From: DASQZT01 sp963728965
GTDB lineage: Bacteria > Acidobacteriota > Terriglobia > Bryobacterales > Bryobacteraceae
Length of the DNA: 64,000 nt
NCBI GenBank assembly: GCA_963728965.1
Contig: CAVSMH010000012.1
Location: 124,001-188,000, forward strand
Direction: 5' to 3'
The position numbers and the translations under genes are program-made. This document shows positions 1-7,863 of this stretch, piece by piece (position 1 is the first letter of the stretch; the number at the start of each line of letters is the position of its first letter). The notes under the pieces are model-generated. The model was not told the origin of the DNA. It ran no database searches and saw only the letters and a list, made by a program, of their open reading frames with translations.

Positions 1-347
1 AACGTACCGTGATCGGCAAGACCGACGTGAAAGAGCTCCTTCGCAACCGCCCCAAGCCGGTGCTCCCCGCCCGCAGCGCGCGGATTCCCGGACGGGTGTC
101 GTTCAACAGCTCGGCGGGCAATAGCGCCACCCTAGTGGAGATCGTGGCCGAGGACCGGCCGGGCCTGCTATACGATCTCGCCAGCGCAATATCCGCCAGC
201 GGCGCCAATATCGAAGTGGTGCTCATCGACACCCAGGCGCATAAAGCCATCGACGTCTTCTATGTGACCGAGGCCGGCAGCAAACTTACTCCCGAGAAAC
301 AGCAGGCGCTGGGCGAGGCGCTCCGCCGCGCCTGCCAGCCGGGCTAA
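1..347 (+). CDS. glnD: GlnD C-terminal ACT domain (5' truncated)
   Basis: This is the end of bifunctional uridylyltransferase/uridylyl-removing enzyme, which senses glutamine and modifies the PII protein in nitrogen control. Only about 115 residues lie in the window; the reading frame is open to the left edge, so the GTG at 9 is internal. The visible part is an ACT domain beginning around VEIVAEDRPGLLYDLASAIS, with the family-typical DVFYVTEAGSKL near the end. GlnD proteins carry two C-terminal ACT domains that bind glutamine, and this is the second. The nucleotidyltransferase and HD domains are outside the window, so activity cannot be judged. A generic ACT protein is the alternative, but the DVFYVT motif favours GlnD. 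Confidence 0.85.
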   Translation, partial: RTVIGKTDVKELLRNRPKPVLPARSARIPGRVSFNSSAGNSATLVEIVAEDRPGLLYDLASAISASGANIEVVLIDTQAHKAIDVFYVTEAGSKLTPEKQQALGEALRRACQPG

Positions 348-463
348 GGCAACTGGCGTGGAGATCTCGGGTTGCATGGATGAAGCCGCAGCGCTGGGCT
401 TCCATATGCCGCTTGGACTCGGGATGGCGTCCCCTTTGGCAATCGCGGCAAAATCTCGGGAAT

Positions 464-479
464 CCCGCCGAGAGGCGGG
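464..479 (+). other. GC-rich hairpin downstream of glnD
   Basis: A perfect 6-bp stem (CCCGCC/GGCGGG) closes a GAGA tetraloop in the 270-bp gap between glnD and the next gene. No T-run follows, so it is not a canonical intrinsic terminator. It may stabilise the glnD 3' end or lie in the leader of the downstream gene. I see no coding sequence in the gap. Confidence 0.35.
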
Positions 480-617
480 AAGGCCCTGGTTGAAATCCAC
501 CACAGGCGGTGCTTTTTGGCCAGAAGAACCTGGATCTGTCCTTTTGTTTTCAAAGGTTTACTGGTCGGTCGGAATGGTTCGATAGCTGCATATAAGGAAG
601 ACGAAGAAAGGCCGTAT

Positions 618-1673
618 ATGCTTCGCACGAACACGCCCGGTTTCGGTCTCATACTCCTGGCTCTCTCCGGATTCGCATTGGCTCAGGACCAGCCGCCCAG
701 CCCGCAGCAACCGCCGTCGAGCGTTGGATGGCGGCGCATCAGCGACGCCCAGGCGCCCGTCGTTCAGGGGCAGGATCCGTCGCTGCCGGTGGATCGCAGC
801 GATGCGTATGGCCAGCCGATGTCGCAGCAACCCGCCGCCGGGCAGCCGGCGCCGCCCGAAGGTCCCATGCCGCCGCAGGTCCAGCCGCCCGAGACGCCGC
901 CGGCGCCGCCTCCGGCAGCTTCGCGTCCGGCCTACGGCCTGCCTCCCGAGTTGGCGCTAAAACCTGGCACGTATATGACCCTGCGGACGGATCAGCCATT
1001 GTCGTCCGACCGCAACCAGCCCGGCGATACGTTCACCGGCAGCCTGTTCCAGCCGGTGGTTGTCGATGGAGTCGTGGTGGCCCAGCGCGGGCAGACCGTC
1101 TACGGAAGGGTGGCCGAGGTCGAACGGCAGCACTCCGACCGGCCCTCGCGGCTCGGACTGGAGTTGACCGGCCTGACATTGGCGGATGGCACGCAGATTC
1201 CCATCCGGTCGCAACTGGTGGCGCGCCAGGGGGGCACTACGCCCACCGGCGACCAGATCGGGACGGTGGCCGCTACCACCGGGATCGGGGCCATGGTGGG
1301 CGCCGCCGCGGCGTGGGGGACGGGGGCTGCGGTAGGCGCTGGAATCGGCGCTGCCGCCGGCCTCATCGGTGTCATCGCGACCCGCAATCGCCCCACGGTG
1401 GTCTATCCGGAAGCCGTACTGACTTTCCGGGTGGAAAGCCCGGTCACCATCTCCACGGCGCATGCTCCGCAGGCTTTCCGCTATGTGGGACCGGACGAGT
1501 ATGAGCGGCCCCCCGAGCCGCAGTTACAGGCACGCCCGGCACCGCCGCGTCCTTACTATTACGGCCCCGCTTACCCGTATCCTTACTATCCTTACTACTG
1601 GGGAACCGGGGTCTCGCTGTACTGGGGTCCGGGCTTCTTCTACGGCAGAGGCCACTACCGCCGCTGGCGGTAG
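618..1673 (+). CDS. Secreted glycine-zipper protein, function unknown
   Basis: A 351-aa exported protein. The ATG at 618 is chosen because GAAAGG lies 6-7 nt upstream and the protein then begins with a clean signal peptide ending near ALAQ; the frame is open further upstream. The layout is a signal peptide (1-22), a Pro/Gln-rich low-complexity linker (about 23-110), a beta-rich domain (about 115-215), an Ala/Gly-rich hydrophobic stretch with GxxxG spacing (about 220-255) that could sit in a membrane as a glycine zipper, and a Tyr/Pro/Arg-rich tail. This arrangement resembles cell-envelope proteins of acidobacteria, but I recognise no enzymatic domain. It stands alone, facing the convergent DUF4159 gene. 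Confidence 0.8.
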   Translation: MLRTNTPGFGLILLALSGFALAQDQPPSPQQPPSSVGWRRISDAQAPVVQGQDPSLPVDRSDAYGQPMSQQPAAGQPAPPEGPMPPQVQPPETPPAPPPAASRPAYGLPPELALKPGTYMTLRTDQPLSSDRNQPGDTFTGSLFQPVVVDGVVVAQRGQTVYGRVAEVERQHSDRPSRLGLELTGLTLADGTQIPIRSQLVARQGGTTPTGDQIGTVAATTGIGAMVGAAAAWGTGAAVGAGIGAAAGLIGVIATRNRPTVVYPEAVLTFRVESPVTISTAHAPQAFRYVGPDEYERPPEPQLQARPAPPRPYYYGPAYPYPYYPYYWGTGVSLYWGPGFFYGRGHYRRWR

Positions 1674-1696
1674 CCGTTTTCGCTCGGGCGTCCGGC

Positions 1697-2536
1697 TCAA
1701 TGGGTCATTGAGTACACCACGAAGTTCACGCCGAGCCGGATCCCCAGGGCGGAATATTTCTCGGGATAGCGCGGGTCGTCCGCCCACTCCCAGGAATCTC
1801 CCACGTCCGAATTGAACGACATGGCCACCATGAGCCGGCCCTTTTCGTCGTACACGCCGCGCCAGCGGGCTACCGTGCCCGCGGCGCGCTGCGTCATGTA
1901 GCCACCGCGCAGCGCCCACTGTCCCAGGATCTGATAGCGTTCGTCCAGGTCATAGACGGTGTGGAAGATGGCGTCCTTGTCCTCGATCTCCACGATCGGG
2001 CGGTCGGGGAACACTACCTTCATGGTTTCGTCGAAACGATCCCACTCCTCCTGCCCCCAGAAATCGTCCATGTACAGGAACCCGCCGCGGAGCAGGAACT
2101 CACGCAAGGTCTTGGCTTGCGAGTTGGTGAGCTTCCAGTCGCCCATTTCGCCGGCAACCAGCCATGGCCAGTTGTAGAAGTCCTCGGTATCGTCGGGATT
2201 CGACGGCTGTTCGACGCTGCGTACCTGAACGCGGGTAAGACGGCGGAGGGCTTGCGCGAAGTGGCGGTCGGCGCGGGGGTAGTCCTGCGTCCAACTGGTG
2301 CCGCCCACGCGCCAGTCCAGAAAACCGAACCGGTAGCGGCCCATGCCGCCGAAGCGGGCTTGCGGGTGGTTGGGATACATCAGCCGCGCCTGCACCCATT
2401 CGGCCTGCTGGTCCCAGTCGGGCGGCAGGGGTATATTGTCGTAGATTTCCATGCTGCGGTAGACACGGAACGGGCGCTGGAAGGCATACAAGCCGCCCAT
2501 CAGAGCCAGGGCCGCCAGGGCCCATCGACAGTTCAT
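1697..2536 (-). CDS. DUF4159 domain-containing protein
   Basis: A 279-aa protein with an N-terminal signal or anchor segment (about 5-20), followed by a DUF4159 domain. Typical features are the RFGGMGRYRF region, a Tyr/Pro/Asp-rich segment, FLLRGGFLYMDDFWG in the middle and a C-terminal GVNFVVYSMTH. The fold of DUF4159 is ThuA/glutamine-amidotransferase-like, but the function is unknown. Family members often sit with MoxR/DUF58 genes; here the neighbours are a TIM-barrel protein and a POTRA/HEAT protein on the same strand. The ATG is preceded by GGAGGGTAAGG. It is the last gene of a leftward run. Confidence 0.85.
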   Translation of the reverse strand: MNCRWALAALALMGGLYAFQRPFRVYRSMEIYDNIPLPPDWDQQAEWVQARLMYPNHPQARFGGMGRYRFGFLDWRVGGTSWTQDYPRADRHFAQALRRLTRVQVRSVEQPSNPDDTEDFYNWPWLVAGEMGDWKLTNSQAKTLREFLLRGGFLYMDDFWGQEEWDRFDETMKVVFPDRPIVEIEDKDAIFHTVYDLDERYQILGQWALRGGYMTQRAAGTVARWRGVYDEKGRLMVAMSFNSDVGDSWEWADDPRYPEKYSALGIRLGVNFVVYSMTH

Positions 2537-2557
2537 CCTTACCCTCCGCGACCGGGC

Positions 2558-3457
2558 TTACCCGTAGGCCGCTTTCAACTGCTTTCTCACGAACTCCACG
2601 TCGTGCCGGATGCTCGCCACATCGTCCTTGGCCGAATAGTCCGGTTGCACCGAAATCGGACCGGCAAAACGCCAGCGAGCCAGGGCGGTGAAGAACCTGG
2701 GAAAGTCTACCATACCCTCGCCCAGCGGACAGGGCGTCGCCTTCCAGGTGCCGCCTGCATCCTTGGACCAGACGAAATCGCGGACGGTTACCATTTTCAG
2801 CCGCGGATGGGCCATGCGCAGGGCCACCATCCAGGCGCCGGCTCCGCCTCCGGCGGTGGCATAGCCGACGTCGAAATCATAGCCCGCCGCGTTGGGGTCG
2901 AGGCCGCGCATCACCAGGTTCAGGTCCCAGAGCGACGCCCCGACGTTTTCGCCGGCGATATTCTGTATCGCCACTGCCATACGGACCGCGCGGGCCAGCG
3001 CCGCCAACCCGGAAATGTCGCGCTGGACCTCCGCCAGCCGCGCTTCGGGCTCGGCGGCGGTGTATTTCCACTGCCCCGCACGGAACAGCGGGACACCCAT
3101 TTCCGCGGCAATGGCGGCCACGTTGCGGATGGTCGGATCCGCAAGGCTGGTATAGCTGGTGCTGATCACCGGTACATCCAACCCCACCCCGGTCACTGCC
3201 TCGACCGCGCGCATCAGATCCACCGGCGCCTGTTCGGGTACCACGTGGCCGCCGGGCTGCACCGAAAGGTCGCAGCCATCGACGCCCAGGCTGCGCAGCA
3301 CCGGACCGATCTCGTCGTAGGGGACCTTGATCAGCGTCTGCGAATACAGGCAGATGGCGGGGACGGTGCGAGGCGCGGGACCGTTCTGCCGGCGGGTTTG
3401 CGCCAGAACGCGGCCCGCAGCCACACCGGCGAGCCACTGCCTTCGGTTCAAAGCCAC
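2558..3457 (-). CDS. Sugar phosphate isomerase/epimerase-like TIM barrel, exported
   Basis: A 299-aa protein of the xylose-isomerase-like TIM-barrel (AP endonuclease 2) superfamily. The start is GTG, giving an NRRQWLAGVAAG N-terminus with a Tat-like or Sec signal, so the enzyme probably acts outside the cytoplasm. Conserved features include a first-strand CLYSQTL segment, DGCDLSVQPGGHV, AIQNIAGENVG and a metal-site-like YDFDVGYA. Substrate cannot be inferred. In Solibacter-like genomes such exported isomerase-like proteins commonly accompany sugar oxidoreductases. A TAGAAT -10 element lies only 6 nt before the GTG, inside the end of the upstream gene, which suggests an internal, possibly leaderless, promoter. 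Confidence 0.8.
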   Translation of the reverse strand: MALNRRQWLAGVAAGRVLAQTRRQNGPAPRTVPAICLYSQTLIKVPYDEIGPVLRSLGVDGCDLSVQPGGHVVPEQAPVDLMRAVEAVTGVGLDVPVISTSYTSLADPTIRNVAAIAAEMGVPLFRAGQWKYTAAEPEARLAEVQRDISGLAALARAVRMAVAIQNIAGENVGASLWDLNLVMRGLDPNAAGYDFDVGYATAGGGAGAWMVALRMAHPRLKMVTVRDFVWSKDAGGTWKATPCPLGEGMVDFPRFFTALARWRFAGPISVQPDYSAKDDVASIRHDVEFVRKQLKAAYG

Positions 3458-3466
3458 CCCTACATT

Positions 3467-4477
3467 CTAGCCGCGCTTCCGCCCCGCGGCGGCGAGCGCT
3501 TTGTCGGTCACCGCGTTGCGGTCGCCCTTTTGCCAGCTCTGCTGCACTTCCTCGTCCGTCATCCCGGCCACGCGGCCGAGCAGAAGGAAAGGCCGCAGCG
3601 CGTAGCGCGGGGTGGCCCAGCGTGCCATCTCGACGAGTTCTTCGAGCGACCGCTCGCCGATCAACTGGAGCGCGGCGGGATCCTTCTGGTCGGTCAGCGT
3701 GAGAAGCGCGGAAACGGCCTCCATGCGGTCGCTCAACACCACCGAATGCAGGAGCTCAACGAACCAGGTGGGCGATATGCGGATGCCTGCCGAAGGCTGC
3801 CGCGCGGCAAACACCGCAATCGCCTTCAACGCCCGCGCGGCGTTGGCCCGGACCGACTCATCGGGGTCCTGCAAAGCGTACTGGAGATCGTTCACCACCT
3901 CTTTCTTGTTCGGCGCATAGCCAAGGACGGCGGCGGCAATGGCGCGCTGCTCCGGCTCCGCCGCGGTGCGCAACACCTCGCGCAGCAGCGGCATGTGGCC
4001 TTCGGCGAAGCTCACGAAGCGATCTTGGAATTTCCGCACCTCCGGGTCACTGATTCGGGAGTGACCGGCCGTCAGGTCCTCAGCCACAGGCCCGCGGCCG
4101 GACACCCGCTGCACGGCGGAAACGAAGCCATGATACGCATCCACCAGCTCGCTGGGCAGCACCGCGTCTCCCGCCGGGCTGGAGCGGAAGGCCGTGTGTG
4201 GCCCGCCGCGCTCTTCGATGCCGATGAACAGCACGGCGCGTGAATCCTCGCAACATACCGCCTCCACGTGGGCCACAACGATGCCCGGCAGCTTCTCCAG
4301 AGTGTCTTCGAGGTCACCTTTGGAAGCGGGCAGCGCGCTGCCTGATTTCAGGTCCAGGGCAGCCAGGAAGCGCTCCGTCGAAATCTTATGTAGTCCGTAG
4401 ACATTGATATCGCCGATCACCGGCGCCTGCGCGAAAGAAACCGAAAGAGCAGCCCATGCGAGGATAATTCGAATCAC
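3467..4477 (-). CDS. Exported POTRA-like/HEAT-repeat protein
   Basis: A 336-aa protein with a GTG start and a signal peptide (1-17, ending SFAQA). Residues about 18-75 (GDINVYGLHKISTERFLAAL, LEKLPGIVVAHVEAVC) look like a single POTRA or ShlB/FtsQ-type domain. The rest is alpha-helical with HEAT-like repeats (for example VLGYAPNKKEVVNDLQYALQDPDESVRANAARAL). Such proteins usually act as periplasmic scaffolds; no catalytic motif is seen. It lies 9 bp upstream of the TIM-barrel gene and is probably co-transcribed with it. The POTRA assignment comes from pattern only and is less certain than the HEAT call. Confidence 0.7.
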   Translation of the reverse strand: MIRIILAWAALSVSFAQAPVIGDINVYGLHKISTERFLAALDLKSGSALPASKGDLEDTLEKLPGIVVAHVEAVCCEDSRAVLFIGIEERGGPHTAFRSSPAGDAVLPSELVDAYHGFVSAVQRVSGRGPVAEDLTAGHSRISDPEVRKFQDRFVSFAEGHMPLLREVLRTAAEPEQRAIAAAVLGYAPNKKEVVNDLQYALQDPDESVRANAARALKAIAVFAARQPSAGIRISPTWFVELLHSVVLSDRMEAVSALLTLTDQKDPAALQLIGERSLEELVEMARWATPRYALRPFLLLGRVAGMTDEEVQQSWQKGDRNAVTDKALAAAGRKRG

Positions 4478-4625
4478 GTTGTCTTAGACGTCCGGTCTCG
4501 CGGCGGCGGCGCAGCCAGTTTCGATGTTGAGCCGCTGGTGGGGCAGACCGTCGCATTTCCGGGCGTGCCGGCCAGCCGCGGAGGTGCCGTCCGGCACAAG
4601 GCGTCGATGCGCCGGTGGTTTGGCG

Positions 4626-5144
4626 CTATGCCTGTTGTTTCGCGAGGGGTCCGATCAGCGGCAGCACGATTTGTTTGCCCTGGTACGTGGAGATGAGCAT
4701 AAACAGCCAAAGAGCGAAAAATGCCAGCGAAATCAGGGAAGACAGCGCCAGAAAATCGAAAAAGTGGAGCGATAGGAGCACGATCGTCAGCACCCAGCGG
4801 ATCAGGATCGCCGCCACGCTGAGGAAAATGGATTGAAACGCGTGAAAACGAATCGTTCTGTTCCGTTTATACGGCTCGATCACGAGAAAAATAATACCGG
4901 TGATGAACCCCAGGGCATAGCACAGCATGGATGCGACGTTATCGGCCATACCCGCGGTGGCAGGCGGCGGAGGCACGGAGCCGTAGGTGGGCGGGGGCGG
5001 CACGGAGGAGCCGTAGGTGGGCGGCGGGGGAGGCGGCATCGCCCCGGGCGCCGGCGCGCCCGATGGGCCGGCGGTCACCTCAGCTCCACATTTGGCACAA
5101 AAACGTCCCTCCACCGGTGAACCACACTTCGCGCAAAAGGGCAT
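4626..5144 (-). CDS. Zinc-ribbon DUF4870/Tic20-like membrane protein
   Basis: A 172-aa membrane protein. The N-terminus is a zinc ribbon (CAKCGSPVEGRFCAKCG, residues 4-20), followed by a Pro-rich linker with a tandem PPPPTYGS repeat (about 36-60), then three to four hydrophobic helices. The segment RNRTIRFHAFQSIFLS is the signature of the DUF4870/Tic20-like family. Function is unknown. It is the third of three neighbouring small membrane genes, two of which share this zinc-ribbon plus proline-linker design, which suggests a common physical or regulatory role. About 150 bp downstream contain no gene I can support. Confidence 0.8.
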   Translation of the reverse strand: MPFCAKCGSPVEGRFCAKCGAEVTAGPSGAPAPGAMPPPPPPTYGSSVPPPPTYGSVPPPPATAGMADNVASMLCYALGFITGIIFLVIEPYKRNRTIRFHAFQSIFLSVAAILIRWVLTIVLLSLHFFDFLALSSLISLAFFALWLFMLISTYQGKQIVLPLIGPLAKQQA

Positions 5145-5174
5145 AAAGAACTCCTTTCCAATCTTCCGGGGGGA

Positions 5175-5603
5175 TTATAGCATCACGGTGATCAGCCAAC
5201 CGCCCATCCAGACGGCAATGGTACCGGCAGCCCACAGCAGAGCAGCCGTGCGCAATCGTCCGCCGGCCGAAACGCTCGCGCCCCGCCCCAAAGCTTGGAG
5301 AGCAGCCAGCACAAACAGGGCGCAAGCCAGTACCAACGCCCCTGCCAACGCCGGCGGCGCCGCGGGAAAGAGCCGCCACGCTTCCGCCCACCGTCCCTCG
5401 AGGCTCAGCACCAGTCCCCGCGAGAGCCCGCAGGTGGGACATGGCACACCGAGGTGGCTGCGCAGCCAGCACGTCCAGGCGATCGGGTGGCCCAGGAAGT
5501 AGACGTGGCTGTCGTCGGCACCGAGCAGCAGCCGCGCCGCGATGGCATCCAGCCAGATCACCGAACCCGCTGCCGCTGCCGCGCCGCCGTTCATACGCCC
5601 CAC
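5175..5603 (-). CDS. DUF2752 membrane protein
   Basis: A 142-aa membrane protein with the DUF2752 hallmark CPTCGLSRGL after a first hydrophobic segment, and two or three further hydrophobic helices. DUF2752 proteins are short integral membrane proteins of unknown function; the CPxCG motif may bind metal. The start overlaps the end of the RDD gene by 13 bp, so translation is probably coupled. Together with its flanking genes it forms a small membrane-protein operon. Confidence 0.8.
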   Translation of the reverse strand: MGRMNGGAAAAAGSVIWLDAIAARLLLGADDSHVYFLGHPIAWTCWLRSHLGVPCPTCGLSRGLVLSLEGRWAEAWRLFPAAPPALAGALVLACALFVLAALQALGRGASVSAGGRLRTAALLWAAGTIAVWMGGWLITVML

Positions 5604-6238
5604 GGATTATTAATTACGTAGCAGCCGACCGCCTTATCGTGCAGCGTCTGACGCCGCGGATCCCACAGCGGCCACAGCATATCGAGCACGGGAAGGAACG
5701 GAACAAAAGCCATGCCGACCTGCGCAAGCAGCCGGATGAGCGCAATGCCCTGGGTCAGCAACTGGCCGTTGGCATCGACCACCTTCACCTTGACCAGGCC
5801 TTGGCCAATCGAGGCGCCGCGCTGGCTGACCAGGTATACGCGGTTATAGATGCCGACCAGCAGCGATGCCACCGGGAACAGCAGGATGGCCATGCAGCAC
5901 ATCCCCGCGGCGGCATTGTCACCGGCCAGCCCGGCGATAGAGGTCAGCACGGTTCCGGCGACCAGGTAGAGGATCCCCATGGCCACCGCCACCAGAATCG
6001 CATCGATGAGGTACCCCACCGCCCGCGTGCCCCACGTGGCGTAGTCCCATACGACGACGCCGGCCGGCGGCGTTGGAGGCGCGAATACGGGCGCCGGCGC
6101 GGCGGGGCCAAGTCCCTCAGGCGATGGCGGCGGCGGGCTGGCGAACACGACCTGGGAGCCGCAGGAAGGGCAGAAAACAACCCCCTGGGCCACGGATGAG
6201 CCGCACTTGGCACAGAACACGATCTTCCTCCTGATCAA
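5591..6238 (-). CDS. Zinc-ribbon RDD family membrane protein
   Basis: A 215-aa protein with an N-terminal zinc ribbon (CAKCGSSVAQGVVFCPSCG, about residues 9-27), a Pro/Ala linker (34-60) and an RDD domain with three hydrophobic helices. The Arg and Asp residues that name the family are visible in WGTRAVGYLIDAIL and WDPRRQTLHDKAVGCYV. RDD proteins are thought to be membrane transporters or accessory subunits, some linked to ion or compatible-solute movement. The cytoplasmic zinc ribbon mirrors that of the DUF4870-like protein two genes downstream. A 7-bp stem hairpin (6241-6266) sits just upstream of the start. Confidence 0.85.
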   Translation of the reverse strand: MIRRKIVFCAKCGSSVAQGVVFCPSCGSQVVFASPPPPSPEGLGPAAPAPVFAPPTPPAGVVVWDYATWGTRAVGYLIDAILVAVAMGILYLVAGTVLTSIAGLAGDNAAAGMCCMAILLFPVASLLVGIYNRVYLVSQRGASIGQGLVKVKVVDANGQLLTQGIALIRLLAQVGMAFVPFLPVLDMLWPLWDPRRQTLHDKAVGCYVINNPWGV

Positions 6239-6295
6239 CCGCAGACGCTCAACCTCCGTCGTCTGCCGCGGGCGGGGAGCCCAAAACGGTCTAGT

Positions 6296-6454
6296 TTACC
6301 TCCCGGGAGGCCCCAGGAACAGGAGTGGCAGTACTGCGCCAACAATGGCGCCGGCGATCAACGCGATGTTGCCCGCGCCGAGATAAGAAACCAACAGGCC
6401 GGCCAGCGAACCAATGCCGGCGCCGACCACCGCAACCATCAATCGTTTGGCCAT
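6296..6454 (-). CDS. Small glycine-rich membrane protein (52 aa)
   Basis: An open frame of 52 codons between the FtsB-like and RDD genes on the same strand. It encodes MAKRLMVAVVGAGIGSLAGL, then an almost uninterrupted hydrophobic, Gly/Ala-rich sequence ending GPPGR, consistent with two short glycine-zipper helices. Ribosome-binding sequence upstream of the ATG is poor, and a second ATG lies five codons in. The evidence is its position in the run, its membrane-like composition and the lack of any competing gene. It could still be spurious. Confidence 0.45.
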   Translation of the reverse strand: MAKRLMVAVVGAGIGSLAGLLVSYLGAGNIALIAGAIVGAVLPLLFLGPPGR

Positions 6455-6475
6455 CGGGGGAACGGAACCGTGCCG

Positions 6476-6775
6476 TTACTTCGTTTCGTCGGAGTTGCCG
6501 ATGATGAAGATCTTCTCGTTGGGGCGTACCAGTTTCAAGCGGTCGCGGATCTCCAGTTCCTGCTCGGCCGGACTGCTCTGCAGACGCCGGATGCGGTCCC
6601 TCTTGCGCGCAATTTCCAGGCGCCGGTTGGCGATCTGCCGCTCCATCTGCTGCACCTGCTCCTGTTTGTCGGATAAAGCACGCAATCCACGCGGCCCTCG
6701 CAACGTGATATACGCATAGCTCGCCAGCATCAAAAACAACACCGCGTAGGCGTATCGGTTGAGGGACGCTTTCAT
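6476..6775 (-). CDS. FtsB/DivIC-like septum formation protein
   Basis: A 99-aa bitopic protein of the septum formation initiator family. A short cytoplasmic N-terminus (MKASLNRY) precedes one membrane helix (about 8-27), a coiled coil (about 35-72, with KQEQVQQMERQIANRRLEIARKRDRI) and a C-terminal segment resembling the FtsB end (EIRDRLKLVRPNEKIFIIG). FtsB/DivIC joins FtsL and FtsQ/DivIB in the divisome. The ATG at 6775 is chosen because the longer frame lacks the expected short cytoplasmic tail and overlaps cutA. It is divergent from cutA with a 63-bp gap. Confidence 0.8.
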   Translation of the reverse strand: MKASLNRYAYAVLFLMLASYAYITLRGPRGLRALSDKQEQVQQMERQIANRRLEIARKRDRIRRLQSSPAEQELEIRDRLKLVRPNEKIFIIGNSDETK

Positions 6776-6838
6776 CGGACCAAAAGCCTGGAAGATAATG
6801 GTAACATTGCTTGCCGCGTTCGCTTCGGATTTTTTTCC

Positions 6839-7171
6839 ATGACCGACAAGATTGTTGTCCTGAGCACTTGCGCCAGCCAGAAGGAGGCGGAAACGATTGC
6901 GCGCCTTCTCGTCGAAGAGCGCCTGGCTGCCTGCGTGAACATCGTTCCCCGCATGCGCAGCTTCTACCGCTGGAATGGGGCCATCGAGTCCGCTGAAGAA
7001 TGCCTGCTGGTGATCAAGTCCTCGCGCGAACTGTTTACCCAATTGCGGGCTGTTCTGGAGCAGGCGCACTCCTACGAAGTGCCGGAGGCCATCGCCATTC
7101 CGATTGTGGACGGCGCCGGCACCTATATGAGCTGGCTGGAATCGAACTTGCGCAACCCGGGCGGCGTGTAG
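6839..7171 (+). CDS. cutA: Divalent cation tolerance protein CutA
   Basis: A 110-aa protein of the CutA1 family, a trimeric ferredoxin-like fold first linked to copper tolerance. The family signature is clear: VVLSTCASQKEAETIARLL, RLAACVNIVP, FYRWNGAIESAEE and the C-terminal YEVPEAIAIPI. Length matches the family. Its TAG stop overlaps the GTG start of the HAD gene (TAGTG), so the two are translationally coupled. Its real physiological role is uncertain in any bacterium. Confidence 0.93.
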   Translation: MTDKIVVLSTCASQKEAETIARLLVEERLAACVNIVPRMRSFYRWNGAIESAEECLLVIKSSRELFTQLRAVLEQAHSYEVPEAIAIPIVDGAGTYMSWLESNLRNPGGV

Positions 7172-7863
7172 TGGATATTCCGGTACAATTGTGTAAAGAG
7201 CCGCTGGGTCCCGGACTCGCGCTGATCTTCGACATGGACGGCGTCATTATCGATTCCAATCCCATGCACCGCGAAGCGTGGGCTGCATTCAATCGCCGCT
7301 TCGGGCTGGAGACCACCGAGGCCATGCACCAGCGCATGTACGGCAGGCGTAACGACCAGATCGTCCGTGACTTCTTCGGCGACGAACTCTCCGCCGAGGA
7401 GGTCGCCCTCCGCGGGGCCGCGAAAGAGGCGTTGTACCGGGAGATGATCGGGGAAGGGTTGGAGCAAATGTTGGTCCCGGGGGTTCGCCCGTTTCTCGAA
7501 CGCCATCGGAACGCGCCCATGGCCATGGCCACCAATGCGGAGCCGCCCAATGTCGAGTTTCTGTTGGACCGGGCCGACCTTCGCCGCTTCTTCCGGGCGG
7601 TGGTGACCGGCGCGCAAGTGCAACATCCCAAGCCGGATCCCGAGATCTACTTGTATGCGGCAAAACTTCTCGGTACGGCTCCGGGCAATTGTGTTGTATT
7701 TGAAGACTCCCACTCCGGAGTTCAAGCGGCGAGAGCGGCTGGGATGAGGGTAATAGGGATTGGTACTACTTTCGGGTACTTGCCTGGTACTAACCTGACC
7801 GTGGATAATTTCGAGAGCGGGGAACTGAGCGCATGGCTGGCGGAACAAAGCCGCGTCGAATGA
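7171..7863 (+). CDS. HAD-superfamily sugar phosphatase / beta-phosphoglucomutase-like
   Basis: A 230-aa HAD hydrolase. The GTG at 7171 overlaps the cutA stop and gives the expected short N-terminus. Motif I is FDMDGVIIDSN with nucleophile Asp21 and acid/base Asp23; motif II is MATNAE; motif III is KPDPEIY; motif IV is VFEDSHSGVQAA. The helical cap between motifs I and II (about 30-95) is the type seen in beta-phosphoglucomutases and sugar-phosphate phosphatases. Which of the two activities applies cannot be told. The 3' end overlaps the next gene by ATGA. Confidence 0.88.
   Translation: MDIPVQLCKEPLGPGLALIFDMDGVIIDSNPMHREAWAAFNRRFGLETTEAMHQRMYGRRNDQIVRDFFGDELSAEEVALRGAAKEALYREMIGEGLEQMLVPGVRPFLERHRNAPMAMATNAEPPNVEFLLDRADLRRFFRAVVTGAQVQHPKPDPEIYLYAAKLLGTAPGNCVVFEDSHSGVQAARAAGMRVIGIGTTFGYLPGTNLTVDNFESGELSAWLAEQSRVE

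Noticed and set aside
348..617. Riboswitch or small RNA between glnD and the next gene
   Set aside because: A tetraloop hairpin is present but no known aptamer pattern or terminator follows.
1961..4243. 760-codon open frame on the plus strand
   Set aside because: It lies antisense to three good genes (DUF4159, TIM barrel, POTRA/HEAT). It has Arg/His/Gly-rich sequence without family features, as expected for an antisense frame in GC-rich DNA.
4478..4625. Possible small gene in the gap on the minus strand
   Set aside because: The translation is Pro/Thr/Arg-rich with no start signal or recognised motif.
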